The position numbers were made by a program, and so were the translations under genes. This document shows positions 7,329 through 18,689 of a stretch of 48,629 bases of DNA, piece by piece (the first letter of the stretch is position 1; the number at the start of each line of letters is the position of its first letter). Below the pieces are notes generated by a model. It had not been told where the DNA came from, did not search any database, and saw only the letters and a list, made by a program, of their open reading frames with translations. The stretch comes from Streptomyces sp. Ru73 (lineage in GTDB: Bacteria > Actinomycetota > Actinomycetes > Streptomycetales > Streptomycetaceae): NCBI RefSeq assembly GCF_002920575.1, contig NZ_PQSQ01000064.1:1-48629 (forward strand), given 5' to 3'.

Positions 7329-7631
7329 ATGCAACTGACTCCGCATGAACAAGAACGGCTGATGATTCATGTCGCGGCGGACGTTGCCGAAAAGCGCCGG
7401 GCCCGCGGCGTACGGCTCAACCACCCCGAAGCCATTGCCCTGCTGACCGTGCACATCCTGGAAGGCGCGCGCGACGGCCGGACGGTCGCCGAGCTCATGT
7501 CCTCCGGGCGCAAGGTGCTCACCCGCGACGACGTCATGGAGGGTGTCCCCGAGATGATCCACGACGTCCAGGTCGAGGCGACCTTCCCCGACGGCACCAA
7601 GCTCGTCACCGTCCACGACCCGATCAGCTGA
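7329..7631 (+). CDS. ureA: urease gamma subunit
   Basis: A 100-residue protein with the full UreA fold: MQLTPHEQERLMIHVAADVA at the start, GVRLNHPEAIALLT, then DVMEGVPEMIHDVQVEATFPDG near the end. The ATG at 7329 has GAGGTGG five bases upstream; an earlier in-frame codon at 7296 adds residues not found in UreA and was rejected. It is the first gene of ureABCFGD. UreA, UreB and UreC form the apoenzyme that hydrolyses urea to ammonia and carbamate in the cytoplasm. Confidence 0.97.
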   Translation: MQLTPHEQERLMIHVAADVAEKRRARGVRLNHPEAIALLTVHILEGARDGRTVAELMSSGRKVLTRDDVMEGVPEMIHDVQVEATFPDGTKLVTVHDPIS

Positions 7632-7647
7632 CCCAGGAGAGCCGAAG

Positions 7648-7951
7648 ATGATCCCGGGACAGATCGTCTACGCGGACGAGCCGGTACGCCTCAACGAGGG
7701 GCTTCCCGTCACGCGCCTGACCGTCCTGAACGTCGCCGACCGCCCCGTGCAGGTCGGCTCCCACTACCACTTCGCCGAGGCCAACCCCGGCCTCGACTTC
7801 GACCGTGCGGCCGCGCACGGCAAGCGCCTGAACGTCGCCGCCGGCTCTGCCGTGCGCTTCGAGCCCGGTATCCCCACCGAGGTCGAACTCGTGCCCCTCG
7901 GGGGCAAGCGGATCGTCGCGGGCCTGCGTGGCGAGACCGGAGGCACCCTCG

Positions 7952-7959
<8 letters not shown>
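7648..7959 (+). CDS. ureB: urease beta subunit
   Basis: A 103-residue protein beginning MIPGQIVYADEPV and containing the UreB hallmark VGSHYHFAEANPGLDFDR, then GKRLNVAAGSAVRFEPG. AGGAG lies nine bases before the ATG at 7648. It starts 16 bp after ureA and overlaps ureC by 8 bp. It packs around UreC to form the urease trimer. Confidence 0.97.
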
Positions 7960-9672
<1,713 letters not shown>

Positions 9673-9673
<1 letters not shown>

Positions 9674-9714
9674 TGAACACCGCCGACACACCCCGGGCGG
9701 AGGACCGCCGATGA
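9673..9714 (+). CDS. possible 13-codon coupling minigene between ureC and ureF
   Basis: An ATG at 9673 overlaps the ureC stop as TGATG. The reading frame runs 13 codons, and its TGA at 9712-9714 overlaps the ureF start as ATGA. The peptide has no recognisable features. It may simply pass ribosomes from ureC to ureF, since GGCGGAGG lies inside it just ahead of ureF. It could equally be chance. Confidence 0.3.
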
Positions 9715-10385
9715 GCCGCGCCGCGCTGCTCGTCCTCGCCGACGGCCGCTTCCCCGCCGGAGGGCACGCGCACTCCGGCGGGGCCGAACCGGCCGTCGCC
9801 GCGGGCCGCATCAAGGACGCGGGGCAGCTGGAGGAGTTCTGCCGCGGCCGGCTGCACACCGCCGGACTGGTCGCCGCGGGGCTCGCCGCAGCGGCCGCGG
9901 CCGGCTGCGACCCGCTCGCCCTGGACGAGGCGGCCGACGCCCGCACGCCCGTACCGGCGCTGCGCACCGTCGCCCGCAAGCTCGGCCGTCAGATGATGCG
10001 GGCTGCCCGCGCGACCTGGCCCTCGCCCGAGCTGGACGCGCTCGCCGCGGCCCGCCCCAAGGGCGCGCACCAGCCGGTCGTCCTCGGGCTCGCCGCCCGC
10101 TCGGCGGGCCTCACGCCCGAGGACGCCGCGTACGCCGTCGCGTACGAGACGGTGAGCGGCCCGGCGACCGCCGTCGTCCGGCTGCTGAGCCTCGACCCGT
10201 TCGACGCGACAGCGGTGCTCGCGCGGCTCGCGCCCGACCTGGACCGGGTCGTGGCCGAGGCCGTCGCCGCCGCCGGGCACGTCCCCCGGGAGGGGACCGG
10301 CGCGCTGCCCGCGCGCTCGGCGCCGCTGCTGGACATCACCGCCGAGCAGCACGCCGCCTGGCCGGTACGGCTGTTCGCGTCCTGA
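9711..10385 (+). CDS. ureF: urease accessory protein UreF
   Basis: A 224-residue all-helical UreF. It has the conserved LLVLADGRFPAGGHAHSGG near the N-terminus, then KLGRQMMRAA and HQPVVLGLAAR, and a hydrophobic C-terminus (LLDITAEQHAAWPVRLF). Known: UreF binds UreD on the apo-urease and recruits UreG, gating GTP hydrolysis and nickel insertion. The ATG at 9711 follows GGCGGAGG. Its sequence is weakly conserved, as is usual for UreF, but its place between ureC and ureG is decisive. Confidence 0.93.
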   Translation: MSRAALLVLADGRFPAGGHAHSGGAEPAVAAGRIKDAGQLEEFCRGRLHTAGLVAAGLAAAAAAGCDPLALDEAADARTPVPALRTVARKLGRQMMRAARATWPSPELDALAAARPKGAHQPVVLGLAARSAGLTPEDAAYAVAYETVSGPATAVVRLLSLDPFDATAVLARLAPDLDRVVAEAVAAAGHVPREGTGALPARSAPLLDITAEQHAAWPVRLFAS

Positions 10386-10439
10386 CGGCACGCAGCGCCG
10401 CGCCGCCCCCGTACGACTTACGCACCACACGGAGTGACC

Positions 10440-11137
<698 letters not shown>

Positions 11138-11141
<4 letters not shown>

Positions 11142-11962
11142 CGCTCGCGCCGCCCCCGCCCGCTCCCGCCACGGCCACCGGCGTGCCGCCCACCGCCCGG
11201 CAGCTGCGCGCCACCGCCCGCATCACCGCGGTCGCAGGCCCGGACGGCACCTCCCGGCTGCCGGTCCTGGACGGCGACGGCCCGCTGGCCCTGCGCCGGC
11301 TCAGCTCCCACGACGGCGCGGCCCGGGTCTGCGTGGTCGGTGCGATGAGCGCCCCGGTGGGCGGTGACCAGCTGCGCGTCGAGGCGGCCGCCGGCGCCGG
11401 CAGCGACCTGCGGATCACCGCGGCGGCCGCGACCCTCGCGCTGCCCGGCCACCACCCGGGAACGGCCCGCTACGACGTGGCGCTGGACGTGGCCGAAGGG
11501 GCCCGGCTGGACTGGCTGCCCGAGCCGCTGATCACCGCGGCCGGCAGCGATCTGATCCAGACCACCACCGTGGACCTCGCGCCCACCGCCCGGCTGGTGC
11601 TGCGCGAGGAGCAGGTGCTCGGCCGGGCCGGCGAGGACACCGGACGGCTCAGGGCCCGGCTGACGGTCCGCCGCGCCGGCCGGGTCCTGCTGGACCAGGA
11701 GACGGCGTACGGACCGGGGGTGCCCGGGTGGGACTCGGCAGCGGTGCTCGCCGGGCACCGCGCGGTCGGCCAGCTGCTCGTCGTCGACCCGGCGTACGAG
11801 GAGCGGCCCGAGCCGGTGCGGACCCTGGAGGCACCGGACGGCGCGGGCCAGGCGGTGGTCACCCCGCTCGCCGGGCCCGCGGCTCTGGTCACCGCCGTCG
11901 CGCCGGACGCCCTGGCCGTCCGGCGGCTGCTGGACGCGGCCGCGATTCCCGCGGGCTGGTGA
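11138..11962 (+). CDS. ureD: urease accessory protein UreD
   Basis: A 274-residue protein with UreD/UreH features: RLPVLDGDGPLALRRL, an Ala-rich beta-scaffold with LRITAAAATLALPG, and LDWLPEPLI-T-AAGSD. Its ATG overlaps the ureG stop (ATGA). The N-terminus is Pro/Ala-rich and the sequence diverged, as is usual in actinobacteria. UreD is the scaffold that binds UreF and UreG to urease. It is the last gene of the operon; there is no ureE, nickel permease or urea transporter gene nearby. Confidence 0.92.
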
Positions 11963-12032
11963 GGGCGCGAATCCTACGGGTTGGTAAAGAATAGGCCGCC
12001 CGGTCTTTTCATCGGACGGATGTACGAGACAG

Positions 12033-12091
12033 GATCCCCCTGCAGCTCTGTGATCATCGCCGCCACAAGTGGCGCACCATGCAGGGGGATC
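12033..12091 (+). promoter_or_regulatory. 12-bp inverted repeat that sequesters the ribosome binding site
   Basis: GATCCCCCTGCA at 12033-12044 is perfectly complementary to TGCAGGGGGATC at 12080-12091. The right arm contains the AGGGGG Shine-Dalgarno of the next gene. The 35-nt loop holds a second perfect 6-bp hairpin (CGCCAC-AA-GTGGCG, 12061-12074). It lies in the leader just ahead of the GTG at 12098 and could control translation or serve as an operator. Confidence 0.6.
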
Positions 12092-12097
12092 ATCCAC

Positions 12098-13678
12098 GTG
12101 AGACGTACAGCAGCGCTCGGCGCCGCCGGCAGCCTGGTGGCCGGCGCGCTCATAGCCGGCGCCATAGCCGCCACGCCCGCCAGCGCCGGCGTGAACCACC
12201 AGCGCGGCTCGGCCGAGGACCGCGGCGTCCAGACCGCCGCGGCCCGCGCCGCCAAGGCGGGCATCGACTGGCAGACCTGTCCCAAGGACTGGGGTCTGAA
12301 CGCGCCGATCGAGTGCGGTTTCGTGACCGTGCCGGTCGACTACGCGAAGCCGGACGGCAAGAAGATCAAGATCGCGGTGGACCGTGCCAAGAGCACCGGC
12401 ACCAAGGACGAGCGCCAGGGCTCCCTGGTCTACAACCCCGGCGGCCCCGGCGGTTCGGGCCTCCGCTTCCCGACCCGGGTGACGACCAACAACCCGATCT
12501 ACGCGAAGATGGCCAAGGCCTACGACTTCGTCGGCTTCGACCCGCGCGGCGTCGGCCACTCGTCCCCCATCTCCTGCATGGACCCGCAGGAGTTCGTCAA
12601 GGCCCCCAAGGCCGACCCGGTCCCGGACGACGAGGCCGACAAGCGCGCCCAGCGCAAGCTCGCGGCGGAGTACGCCGAGGGCTGCAAGGAGCGCAGCGGC
12701 AGCCTCCTGAAGTACATGACGACGCCCAACACCGTGCGTGACCTTGACGTCATCCGCGCCGCCCTGGGCGACAAGAAGCTCAACTACCTCGGCGTCTCCT
12801 ACGGCACCTACATCGGCGCCGTCTACGCCACGCTCTTCCCCGACCACGTGCGCCGGATGCTCGTCGACTCCGTGGTGAGCCCCTCGCGCGAGAAGGTCTG
12901 GTACGAGGCCAACCTCGACCAGGACATCGCCTTCGAGACCCGCTGGGGCGACTGGAAGAAGTGGGTCGCGAAGAACGACGCGACCTACCACCTCGGCGAC
13001 ACCCCCGAGAAGGTCCAGGCCCAGTGGGAGAAGCTGCGCGCGACGGCGAAGAAGTCCCCGATCGGCGGCCAGGTCGGCCCGGCCGAGCTCACCGGCTTCT
13101 TCCAGAACGCGCCGTACTACGACTCGATGTGGGCGACCGTCGCCAAGGCGTGGAGCGCGTACGTCGCCGGTGACGAGAAGCCGCTGGTCGAGAACGCGGC
13201 GCCGGACATGAGCGACAAGGCCGGCAACATCTCCTCGGAGAACGGCAACGCGGTCTACACGGCCGTGGAGTGCAACGACGCCAAGTGGCCCACCAGCTGG
13301 CAGCGCTGGGACCGCGACAACACCCGTATCCACCAGCAGGCACCGTTCATGACCTGGTCCAACGCCTGGATGAACCTGCCCTGCGCCACCTGGCCCGAGA
13401 AGCAGCAGACCCCGGTGAACGTCAAGACCGGCAAGGGCCTGCCCAGCGTCCTCATCGTGCAGAGCACCCGGGACGCCGCGACGCCGTACGACGGCGCCGT
13501 CGAGCTGCACCGGCGGCTGGCCGGCTCGCGCATGATCACCGAGAAGGACGCCGGCTCGCACGGCGTCACCGGCCAGGTCAACCCCTGCATCAACGACCGC
13601 GTCGACGCCTACTTCGTGCACGGCAGGACCGACGCCAAGGACGTGACCTGCGCACCGCACGCCACGCCCAAGCCGTAG
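12098..13678 (+). CDS. secreted tripeptidyl aminopeptidase (S33, alpha/beta hydrolase)
   Basis: A 526-residue protein with a signal peptide (VRRTAALGAAGSLVAGALIA, cut after ATPASA near residue 30) and probably a short propeptide. The oxyanion region is NPGGPGGSG. The catalytic triad is S234 (GVSYGTYIG), D459 (QSTRDAATP) and H488 (AGSHGV). It matches the Streptomyces SlpD/Tap family, which removes tripeptides from extracellular proteins. The GTG at 12098 is used because AGGGGG lies nine bases upstream and the signal peptide follows directly. It is separated from ureD by 135 bp and probably has its own promoter. Confidence 0.92.
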   Translation: MRRTAALGAAGSLVAGALIAGAIAATPASAGVNHQRGSAEDRGVQTAAARAAKAGIDWQTCPKDWGLNAPIECGFVTVPVDYAKPDGKKIKIAVDRAKSTGTKDERQGSLVYNPGGPGGSGLRFPTRVTTNNPIYAKMAKAYDFVGFDPRGVGHSSPISCMDPQEFVKAPKADPVPDDEADKRAQRKLAAEYAEGCKERSGSLLKYMTTPNTVRDLDVIRAALGDKKLNYLGVSYGTYIGAVYATLFPDHVRRMLVDSVVSPSREKVWYEANLDQDIAFETRWGDWKKWVAKNDATYHLGDTPEKVQAQWEKLRATAKKSPIGGQVGPAELTGFFQNAPYYDSMWATVAKAWSAYVAGDEKPLVENAAPDMSDKAGNISSENGNAVYTAVECNDAKWPTSWQRWDRDNTRIHQQAPFMTWSNAWMNLPCATWPEKQQTPVNVKTGKGLPSVLIVQSTRDAATPYDGAVELHRRLAGSRMITEKDAGSHGVTGQVNPCINDRVDAYFVHGRTDAKDVTCAPHATPKP

Positions 13679-13711
13679 GCACGCAGCCGGCGGCACAGCA
13701 CAGCGCACACA

Positions 13712-13751
13712 GGGCGGGGCGCCCGGGACCGGTCTCCCGGGCGCCCCGCCC
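13712..13751. terminator. strong bidirectional terminator
   Basis: A perfect 17-bp GC-rich stem (arms 13712-13728 and 13735-13751) with a 6-nt loop, placed between the convergent tripeptidyl aminopeptidase and PARG-like genes. Confidence 0.85.
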
Positions 13752-13771
13752 CGCTGCTGCCCCTTCGCTGA

Positions 13772-14617
13772 TCACCCGAAGGCGTCCGTGAACGGCTGCC
13801 GGGTCGGGGACGGCGTACGGCGGTCCAGGACCGCGAAGACGACGTGCCCGAACCGGCCGTGGAAGCGGCCGCCGGGGCGCAGCAGTGCGGCGAAGGCGGC
13901 CGCCACGTCGGCCGGGCGGTTCCGGAAGACGCCGCAGCCCCAGGCGCCCAGCACCAGCGCGCGGTGCCCGCTCGCCGCCGCGACCTCCAGCACCCGTTCG
14001 GCCCGCACGGCCAGCGCGCCCGGGACGGCGGCCAGGTCCTCGGGCCGCCGCCGCGCGATCACCCCGGCGTTCGGCGCCGCAGCGGTCAGGAAACCCGCCT
14101 CGTACGGCGCGTCGAGCAGCCGTCCGCGGTCGTCCCGGAAGACCGGGACGCCGGGGGAGAGGATCACCCGGTCGCTGTAGAACGGGCTGGGCTCTGCGCG
14201 GTGCGCGGCGTAGAACTCCGGCACCTCCCGCAGACAGGCGTACAGGGCCGAGCCCCGGCACACCGCCTCCTCCTGCGCCTGCGCGCCGTTGAGGTAGCCG
14301 CCGCCGGGGTTGCGCGCCGAGGCGAAGTTCAGGATCGCGACCGGGCCGAGTGCGGTGCCGTCCCGCTCGGCCGCGCTCGCCAGCCGCCGCCCGGCCGCGA
14401 GACCGCCCTCGTCGGTCACCTCGAACACGGTGTCGCCGCCGGCCCCGTCCGGCAGCGGGCCGACGGCCACCGGCTCCGGCCCGTACAGCCGCGTCCCGGC
14501 CCGTGCGCGGGCCACCGCGGCGCCGATCTCCCACGTGCGCCCGCCGGGTGACACGTACGCTCCCGCCGCGACGATCCCTTCCGTCTCCTGCGCCATGCCG
14601 CGCAGCCGGGCACTCAT
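13772..14617 (-). CDS. TIGR02452-family bacterial poly(ADP-ribose) glycohydrolase-like protein
   Basis: A 281-residue macrodomain protein. It carries the PARG signature GGG-x7-QEE at residues 105-117 (GGGYLNGAQA then QEE), preceded by ILNFASARNP, with ADP-ribose loop residues in GAWGCGVFRN. Known: bacterial PARGs hydrolyse ribose-ribose links of ADP-ribose polymers, the two Glu of QEE being essential. The ATG at 14617 has GGGGGA eight bases upstream; longer in-frame starts lack a ribosome site. It stands alone between convergent neighbours, with no ADP-ribosyltransferase beside it in this window. Confidence 0.88.
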   Translation of the reverse strand: MSARLRGMAQETEGIVAAGAYVSPGGRTWEIGAAVARARAGTRLYGPEPVAVGPLPDGAGGDTVFEVTDEGGLAAGRRLASAAERDGTALGPVAILNFASARNPGGGYLNGAQAQEEAVCRGSALYACLREVPEFYAAHRAEPSPFYSDRVILSPGVPVFRDDRGRLLDAPYEAGFLTAAAPNAGVIARRRPEDLAAVPGALAVRAERVLEVAAASGHRALVLGAWGCGVFRNRPADVAAAFAALLRPGGRFHGRFGHVVFAVLDRRTPSPTRQPFTDAFG

Positions 14618-14714
14618 CCGCGCTTCCCCCGTCCTGGCCCGTGGGCCGTCGTCCATGATCGACGAGGCTAGAAGGCGGGGCGTCCGGCCGCGAGGCAATT
14701 AAGGGGCAGCGGCG

Positions 14715-15410
14715 CTACGGGCGACGGGCCGCCTGCTGCTGGGCGGCCTTGGCGTCGGGTGCGTACATGTCGACGTACTCCTGCCCCGACAGCTTCATGA
14801 TCTCGTACATGATCTCGTCGGTGACGGCCCGCAGCGCGGCGTGCTCGGACGACAGGCCCTTGTACCGGGAGAAGTCCATCGGCTCGCCGAACCGGATCGT
14901 GACCCGCATGGCGCGCGGCAGCCGCCGCCCGGCGGGCTGCGCCTCGAACGTGCCGATCACCGCGCACGGCACGACCGGCACCCCGGCCTCCAGCGCCATC
15001 GCCGCGACGCCCGTACGGCCCTTGTAGAGCCGCCCGTCGTGGGACCGGGTGCCCTCGGGGTAGATGCCCAGCAGCCGGCCCCTGCGCAGTACGTTCACGC
15101 CCGACCTGATCGCGGCCCGCGACGCCTGGCCGCCGGACCGGTCCACCGGGATCTGCCCGACGCCCCGGAAGAACGCGGCGGTCAGCCGGCCCTTGAGCCC
15201 GGGGCCCGTGAAGTACTCGGACTTGGCCAGGAACGTGACTCTGCGCGGCACGATCGCCGGCATCACGAAGTGATCGGCGAAGGACAGATGGTTGCCGGCG
15301 ATGATCGCCGCGCCTTCCTCGGGCACGTGCTCCAGCCCCTCCACCCGGGGCCGGAACACCACCCGCAACAGCGGCCCCAGGACGACGTACTTGAGCACCT
15401 GATAGAACAC
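14715..15410 (-). CDS. 1-acylglycerol-3-phosphate acyltransferase family protein (PlsC-like)
   Basis: A 231-residue protein with the acyltransferase motifs in order: N-H41-LSFA-D46 (HX4D), the GQIPVDR block, YPEGTRS at 117-123 and VPVVPCAVIG. The N-terminal segment FYQVLKYVVLGPLLRVVF is a probable membrane anchor. Known: the family acylates lysophosphatidate or related lysolipids. The start is GTG at 15410. It is on the same strand as the acyl-CoA genes upstream (137 bp gap), which fits a lipid theme, though it may have its own promoter. Confidence 0.88.
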   Translation of the reverse strand: MFYQVLKYVVLGPLLRVVFRPRVEGLEHVPEEGAAIIAGNHLSFADHFVMPAIVPRRVTFLAKSEYFTGPGLKGRLTAAFFRGVGQIPVDRSGGQASRAAIRSGVNVLRRGRLLGIYPEGTRSHDGRLYKGRTGVAAMALEAGVPVVPCAVIGTFEAQPAGRRLPRAMRVTIRFGEPMDFSRYKGLSSEHAALRAVTDEIMYEIMKLSGQEYVDMYAPDAKAAQQQAARRP

Positions 15411-15547
15411 GCCCTACCCCCTCCACCTGCCGACCGTTGCCCCAACATTCCACTCCCGGCTCGCCATGAGCAACGGAACGGTCACCGGGCGAGGGCAATC
15501 CGGCCACTCCGGGCGCCGGGCGGGCGCCCGTCCCGAGCATCGCAGGA

Positions 15548-16774
15548 TCAGCCCAGGGCGGCGAGGCCCTTCGCGATGCCGTTGCGCTGGATCTCCGACG
15601 TGCCGGTCAGCACCCGGAACATGCGCAGCTTCCGGAACAGGTACTCGATCTCGTTGCCCTGCGTCAGCCCCTCCTTCCCGTGGATCTGCACGGCGCGGTC
15701 GAGGATGCGGAAGGCCGACTCGGCGACGAACAGCTTGCACATGAACGCCTCGGTACGGACGTCGGCACCGCGGTCGAGCGCCGCGAGCGCTGCGTACGTC
15801 ATGGACCGCGCCGCGTAGAACTCGGTCGCCATGTCGGCGAGTTGGTGCTGTATCGCCTGGAGTGAGAGCAGCGGACGGCCGCCCGCCACGGTGCGGTGGA
15901 GCGCGCGGTCACGGGTCAGCCGGAGCGCGCGGCGGGTGGCGCCGAGCGCGCTGGGGCAGTGCAGCAGACGGTTGACCGTGACCCGGCCCAGCGCGATGCG
16001 CAGACCGTCGCCCTCCTTCCCCAGCAGGTTGCCGGCCGGCACCCGGCAGCCGTCCAGGACGATGTCGCTCTCGATGTGCTCGCCGGACATCGGCGTCGCC
16101 CCGTCCCGCACCTCACAGCCGGGACTGTCCAGGTCGACGAGGAACGTGGCGAAGGAGTCCTCGCCGTCCGCCATGCGGGCCACCACGAGGGCGAAGTCGG
16201 CGAACGGCCCGGCCGAGCTGAACACCTTGTGGCCGGTGAGCCGGTAGCCGTCCCCGTCCCGCACGGCGGTGGTCCGCATGGCGCGCACGTCGGAGCCCGC
16301 TTCGGCCTCCGTGAGCGAGAAGCAGCAGGCCCGCTCGCCGCGCACCACCGGCAGCAGGTACGTCTCCAACTGCTCCTCGGTGGCGTGCCGCATGATGTCC
16401 CCGGCGCGCAGCGGCCCGCCCATGTCGCCCAGCACCGAATGGCCGAGGACGCGGCCGCTCGCCGCGACCTCCTCCTTGAGCACGGCCAGGTGCGTGTGCG
16501 AGAGGTTCCGGCCGCCGTACCGCTCGGGCAGGTGGATGCCGTAGAAGCCCAGTTCGCGGCTGCGCCGCCAGACCGGTTCGAGGTCGGCGCGGGTGAGCCG
16601 GGACTCGTGGGTGAGGCCGCGGTCGCGTTCGTACGCGGCGAGTTCGCCGTCGAGGTAGCCGCGCAGCTCCCCGACGAGGGCGGCGAGCTGCGGGTCTTCG
16701 TACTCGGGCTGGAGGGAGAAGGACGTGGGCGGGGCCGCCGGCGGGGTGACGGTCGGCGTCTCGGGCGAGGTCAT
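15548..16774 (-). CDS. acyl-CoA dehydrogenase family flavoprotein
   Basis: A 408-residue protein with the three ACAD domains: helical N-domain, middle beta domain (CFSLTEAEAGSDVRAM, LTGHKVFSSAGPFAD) and C-terminal helices (QIHGKEGLTQ, RKLRMFRVLTGTSEIQRNGI). The catalytic Glu normally just before GTSEIQR is Thr here, and the alternative isovaleryl-CoA-dehydrogenase Glu position appears to be Asn (VTVNRLL). So the base is not in either usual place. ATG at 16774 with GGAGAG upstream. It follows the acyl-CoA ligase by 25 bp, so the two form an operon for activation and oxidation of an unknown carboxylic acid. Confidence 0.9.
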   Translation of the reverse strand: MTSPETPTVTPPAAPPTSFSLQPEYEDPQLAALVGELRGYLDGELAAYERDRGLTHESRLTRADLEPVWRRSRELGFYGIHLPERYGGRNLSHTHLAVLKEEVAASGRVLGHSVLGDMGGPLRAGDIMRHATEEQLETYLLPVVRGERACCFSLTEAEAGSDVRAMRTTAVRDGDGYRLTGHKVFSSAGPFADFALVVARMADGEDSFATFLVDLDSPGCEVRDGATPMSGEHIESDIVLDGCRVPAGNLLGKEGDGLRIALGRVTVNRLLHCPSALGATRRALRLTRDRALHRTVAGGRPLLSLQAIQHQLADMATEFYAARSMTYAALAALDRGADVRTEAFMCKLFVAESAFRILDRAVQIHGKEGLTQGNEIEYLFRKLRMFRVLTGTSEIQRNGIAKGLAALG

Positions 16775-16799
16775 GGGCGGGACTCTCCTGGGGGTGGGG

Positions 16800-18443
16800 T
16801 CAGTTCACGCGGCGGGCGGCGCCCGCCCAGTACGGCTCGCGGACGGCCTTGCGGTCGACCTTGCCGTTGCGGTTGTGGGGCAGTTCCGGGACGAAGGCCA
16901 CCGAGCGGGGCCGCTTGAACCGGTCCAGGTGCCGCGCGCAGAACTCCGAGAGCTCCTCGCCCGACACGGTGTGGCCGTCCTTCGTGACCACGACGGCCTG
17001 CACCGCTTCGCCCCACCGCTCGTCGGGCACCCCGACGACGCACGCCTCCTGCACGGCGGGGTGCTCGTACAGCGCGGACTCCACCTCGGTGCAGTAGATG
17101 TTGAAGCCACCGGAGATGATCATGTCCTTCTTGCGGTCGACCAGGAAGAGATAGCCGTCCTCCCGCATCCAGGCCAGGTCACCGGTGTGCACCCAGCCCG
17201 CACGGAAGGTCTCCGCCGTCAGCTCCGGGGCGCGCCAGTACTCGCGTACGCAGTCGGGGCCGCGCACGATGATCTCGCCGACCTCGCGCGGTGGCAGCTC
17301 CCTGCCCTGCTCGTCCACCACCCGTATCTCGGTGTCGTAGGCGGCGCGGCCGCAGGACTGCAGCAGCTCGGGGTCCTCCGCGACGGCCCGTGCGAGGTCG
17401 GGCCCCGAGATGCCGGCGACCACGCTGGTGGTCTCGCCCAGCCCGTACCCCTGCGCGACGACCGGGCCGAACGCGGCCACCGCCGCGCGCAGCCGGGCGG
17501 GGGACACGGGGGCGCCGCCGATGCGGACGCTGGCGAGGCTGGAGAGGTCGCGGCCGGGAAGATCGGGGTGGGCCAGGACGCCGTTGAGCATGGCGGGCAC
17601 GAGGAACGTGGCGGTGATCCGCTCCCGCTCCACGGTGTCGAGGAAGGACTCAGGGCTCCAGGCGGGCAGGACGTGGGTCGCCGCGCCGCCGAACACATTG
17701 GCCAGCAGCACCATGCCGGTGGCGTGGGTGATCGGCCCGCAGGCCAGGTAGCGGGTGCCGGGCCGGGGCCGGGACTCGTCGTTCATCAGCTGCTTGCGCA
17801 TGTTGGCCAGCCGGTTCCCGAACGTCTGCACCGCCGCCTTGAGCGCACCGGTCGAACCGGAGGTGAAGTTCAGGACGCAGGGATCGTCCTCGGCGGTCTC
17901 GACGCGGACCGGGTCGGTGCCGCCCTCGGCGACCAGCCGCTCGTAGGGGAGGACCGCGGTGCCGTCCGGGGCCGCGGTGCCGTCGGGGGCCGAGGGACCG
18001 CCCGGGGCCGCGGCAACGGCCGTTGACGGCGCGCGATCGTCGCCGGCCCCGCCGTCCGCCAGCTCCACGGGGAGGCAGTCGGTGCCGGCCGCGGCGAGGG
18101 CCGCCAGCGCGTCCTCCCGGTGCGCCGGGTCGAAGACGAGCACCCGCACCGGGGCGTCGCGCAGGATGTGCGCGATCTCCCGCCGGCCGAGGCGGGCGTT
18201 GACCGGTACGCGCATCAGGCCGGCCTTGTACAGCGCGAACTCGATCTCCACCAGCTCGCCGGTGTTCCACGCGAGCGGGGCGACCGCGTCGCCGGGGCGC
18301 AGCCCGCGCGCCAGGAGCGCGGCCGCCAGCCGGTTGGCCCGCTCCTCCAGCTGCCGGTACGTCCAGCTGCGGGGGCGGCAGACGAGCGCGGTCGCGTCGG
18401 GCCAGTGGCGGGCGCTGCGGGTGAGGTAGACGCCGAGGTTCAT
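16800..18443 (-). CDS. AMP-dependent acyl-CoA synthetase/ligase
   Basis: A 547-residue ANL-superfamily enzyme: P-loop NFTSGSTGALK at about 192-202, YGLGETT, GWVHTGDLAWMREDGYLFLVDRKKD split over the A8 hinge, and the C-terminal catalytic Lys in NRNGKVDRKA. Residues 131-165 are an Ala/Pro/Gly insertion with a short tandem repeat (APDGT twice), an unconserved surface loop. The enzyme activates an acid to acyl-AMP, then to acyl-CoA. It is the first gene of a two-gene unit with the acyl-CoA dehydrogenase and divergent from a TetR gene that probably represses it. Substrate not determinable. Confidence 0.92.
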   Translation of the reverse strand: MNLGVYLTRSARHWPDATALVCRPRSWTYRQLEERANRLAAALLARGLRPGDAVAPLAWNTGELVEIEFALYKAGLMRVPVNARLGRREIAHILRDAPVRVLVFDPAHREDALAALAAAGTDCLPVELADGGAGDDRAPSTAVAAAPGGPSAPDGTAAPDGTAVLPYERLVAEGGTDPVRVETAEDDPCVLNFTSGSTGALKAAVQTFGNRLANMRKQLMNDESRPRPGTRYLACGPITHATGMVLLANVFGGAATHVLPAWSPESFLDTVERERITATFLVPAMLNGVLAHPDLPGRDLSSLASVRIGGAPVSPARLRAAVAAFGPVVAQGYGLGETTSVVAGISGPDLARAVAEDPELLQSCGRAAYDTEIRVVDEQGRELPPREVGEIIVRGPDCVREYWRAPELTAETFRAGWVHTGDLAWMREDGYLFLVDRKKDMIISGGFNIYCTEVESALYEHPAVQEACVVGVPDERWGEAVQAVVVTKDGHTVSGEELSEFCARHLDRFKRPRSVAFVPELPHNRNGKVDRKAVREPYWAGAARRVN

Positions 18444-18590
18444 CGAGCAACTCCAGAGCGGGCGGGACGGCGGGCGGACGGGACAGTGGACGGGCGGGAC
18501 GAGGGGTGGTGCGTCCAGTGGAACAGTAGTGGCTTCGTTGGCTGTTTCCAGACAGAGTGTTCAGTAACAAATCTGCTGTCAAGGGCTGGG

Positions 18591-18598
18591 CTTCGAAG
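18591..18598. promoter_or_regulatory. candidate TetR operator in divergent promoter region
   Basis: CTTCGAAG palindrome in the 246-bp gap between the acyl-CoA ligase and TetR genes. A looser GACAG/CTGTC repeat lies at about 18551-18580. The AT-rich stretch 18535-18585 is the probable promoter zone. Weak evidence. Confidence 0.25.
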
Positions 18599-18689
18599 TC
18601 CCTAGACTGGGACCGCGCTCCGGCCGCCGCGCTCCGGCCCGGCCGCGGGCGCGCCGAAGCAAGGGCCGGTAGGGGAGTTGCGGAGAGCG

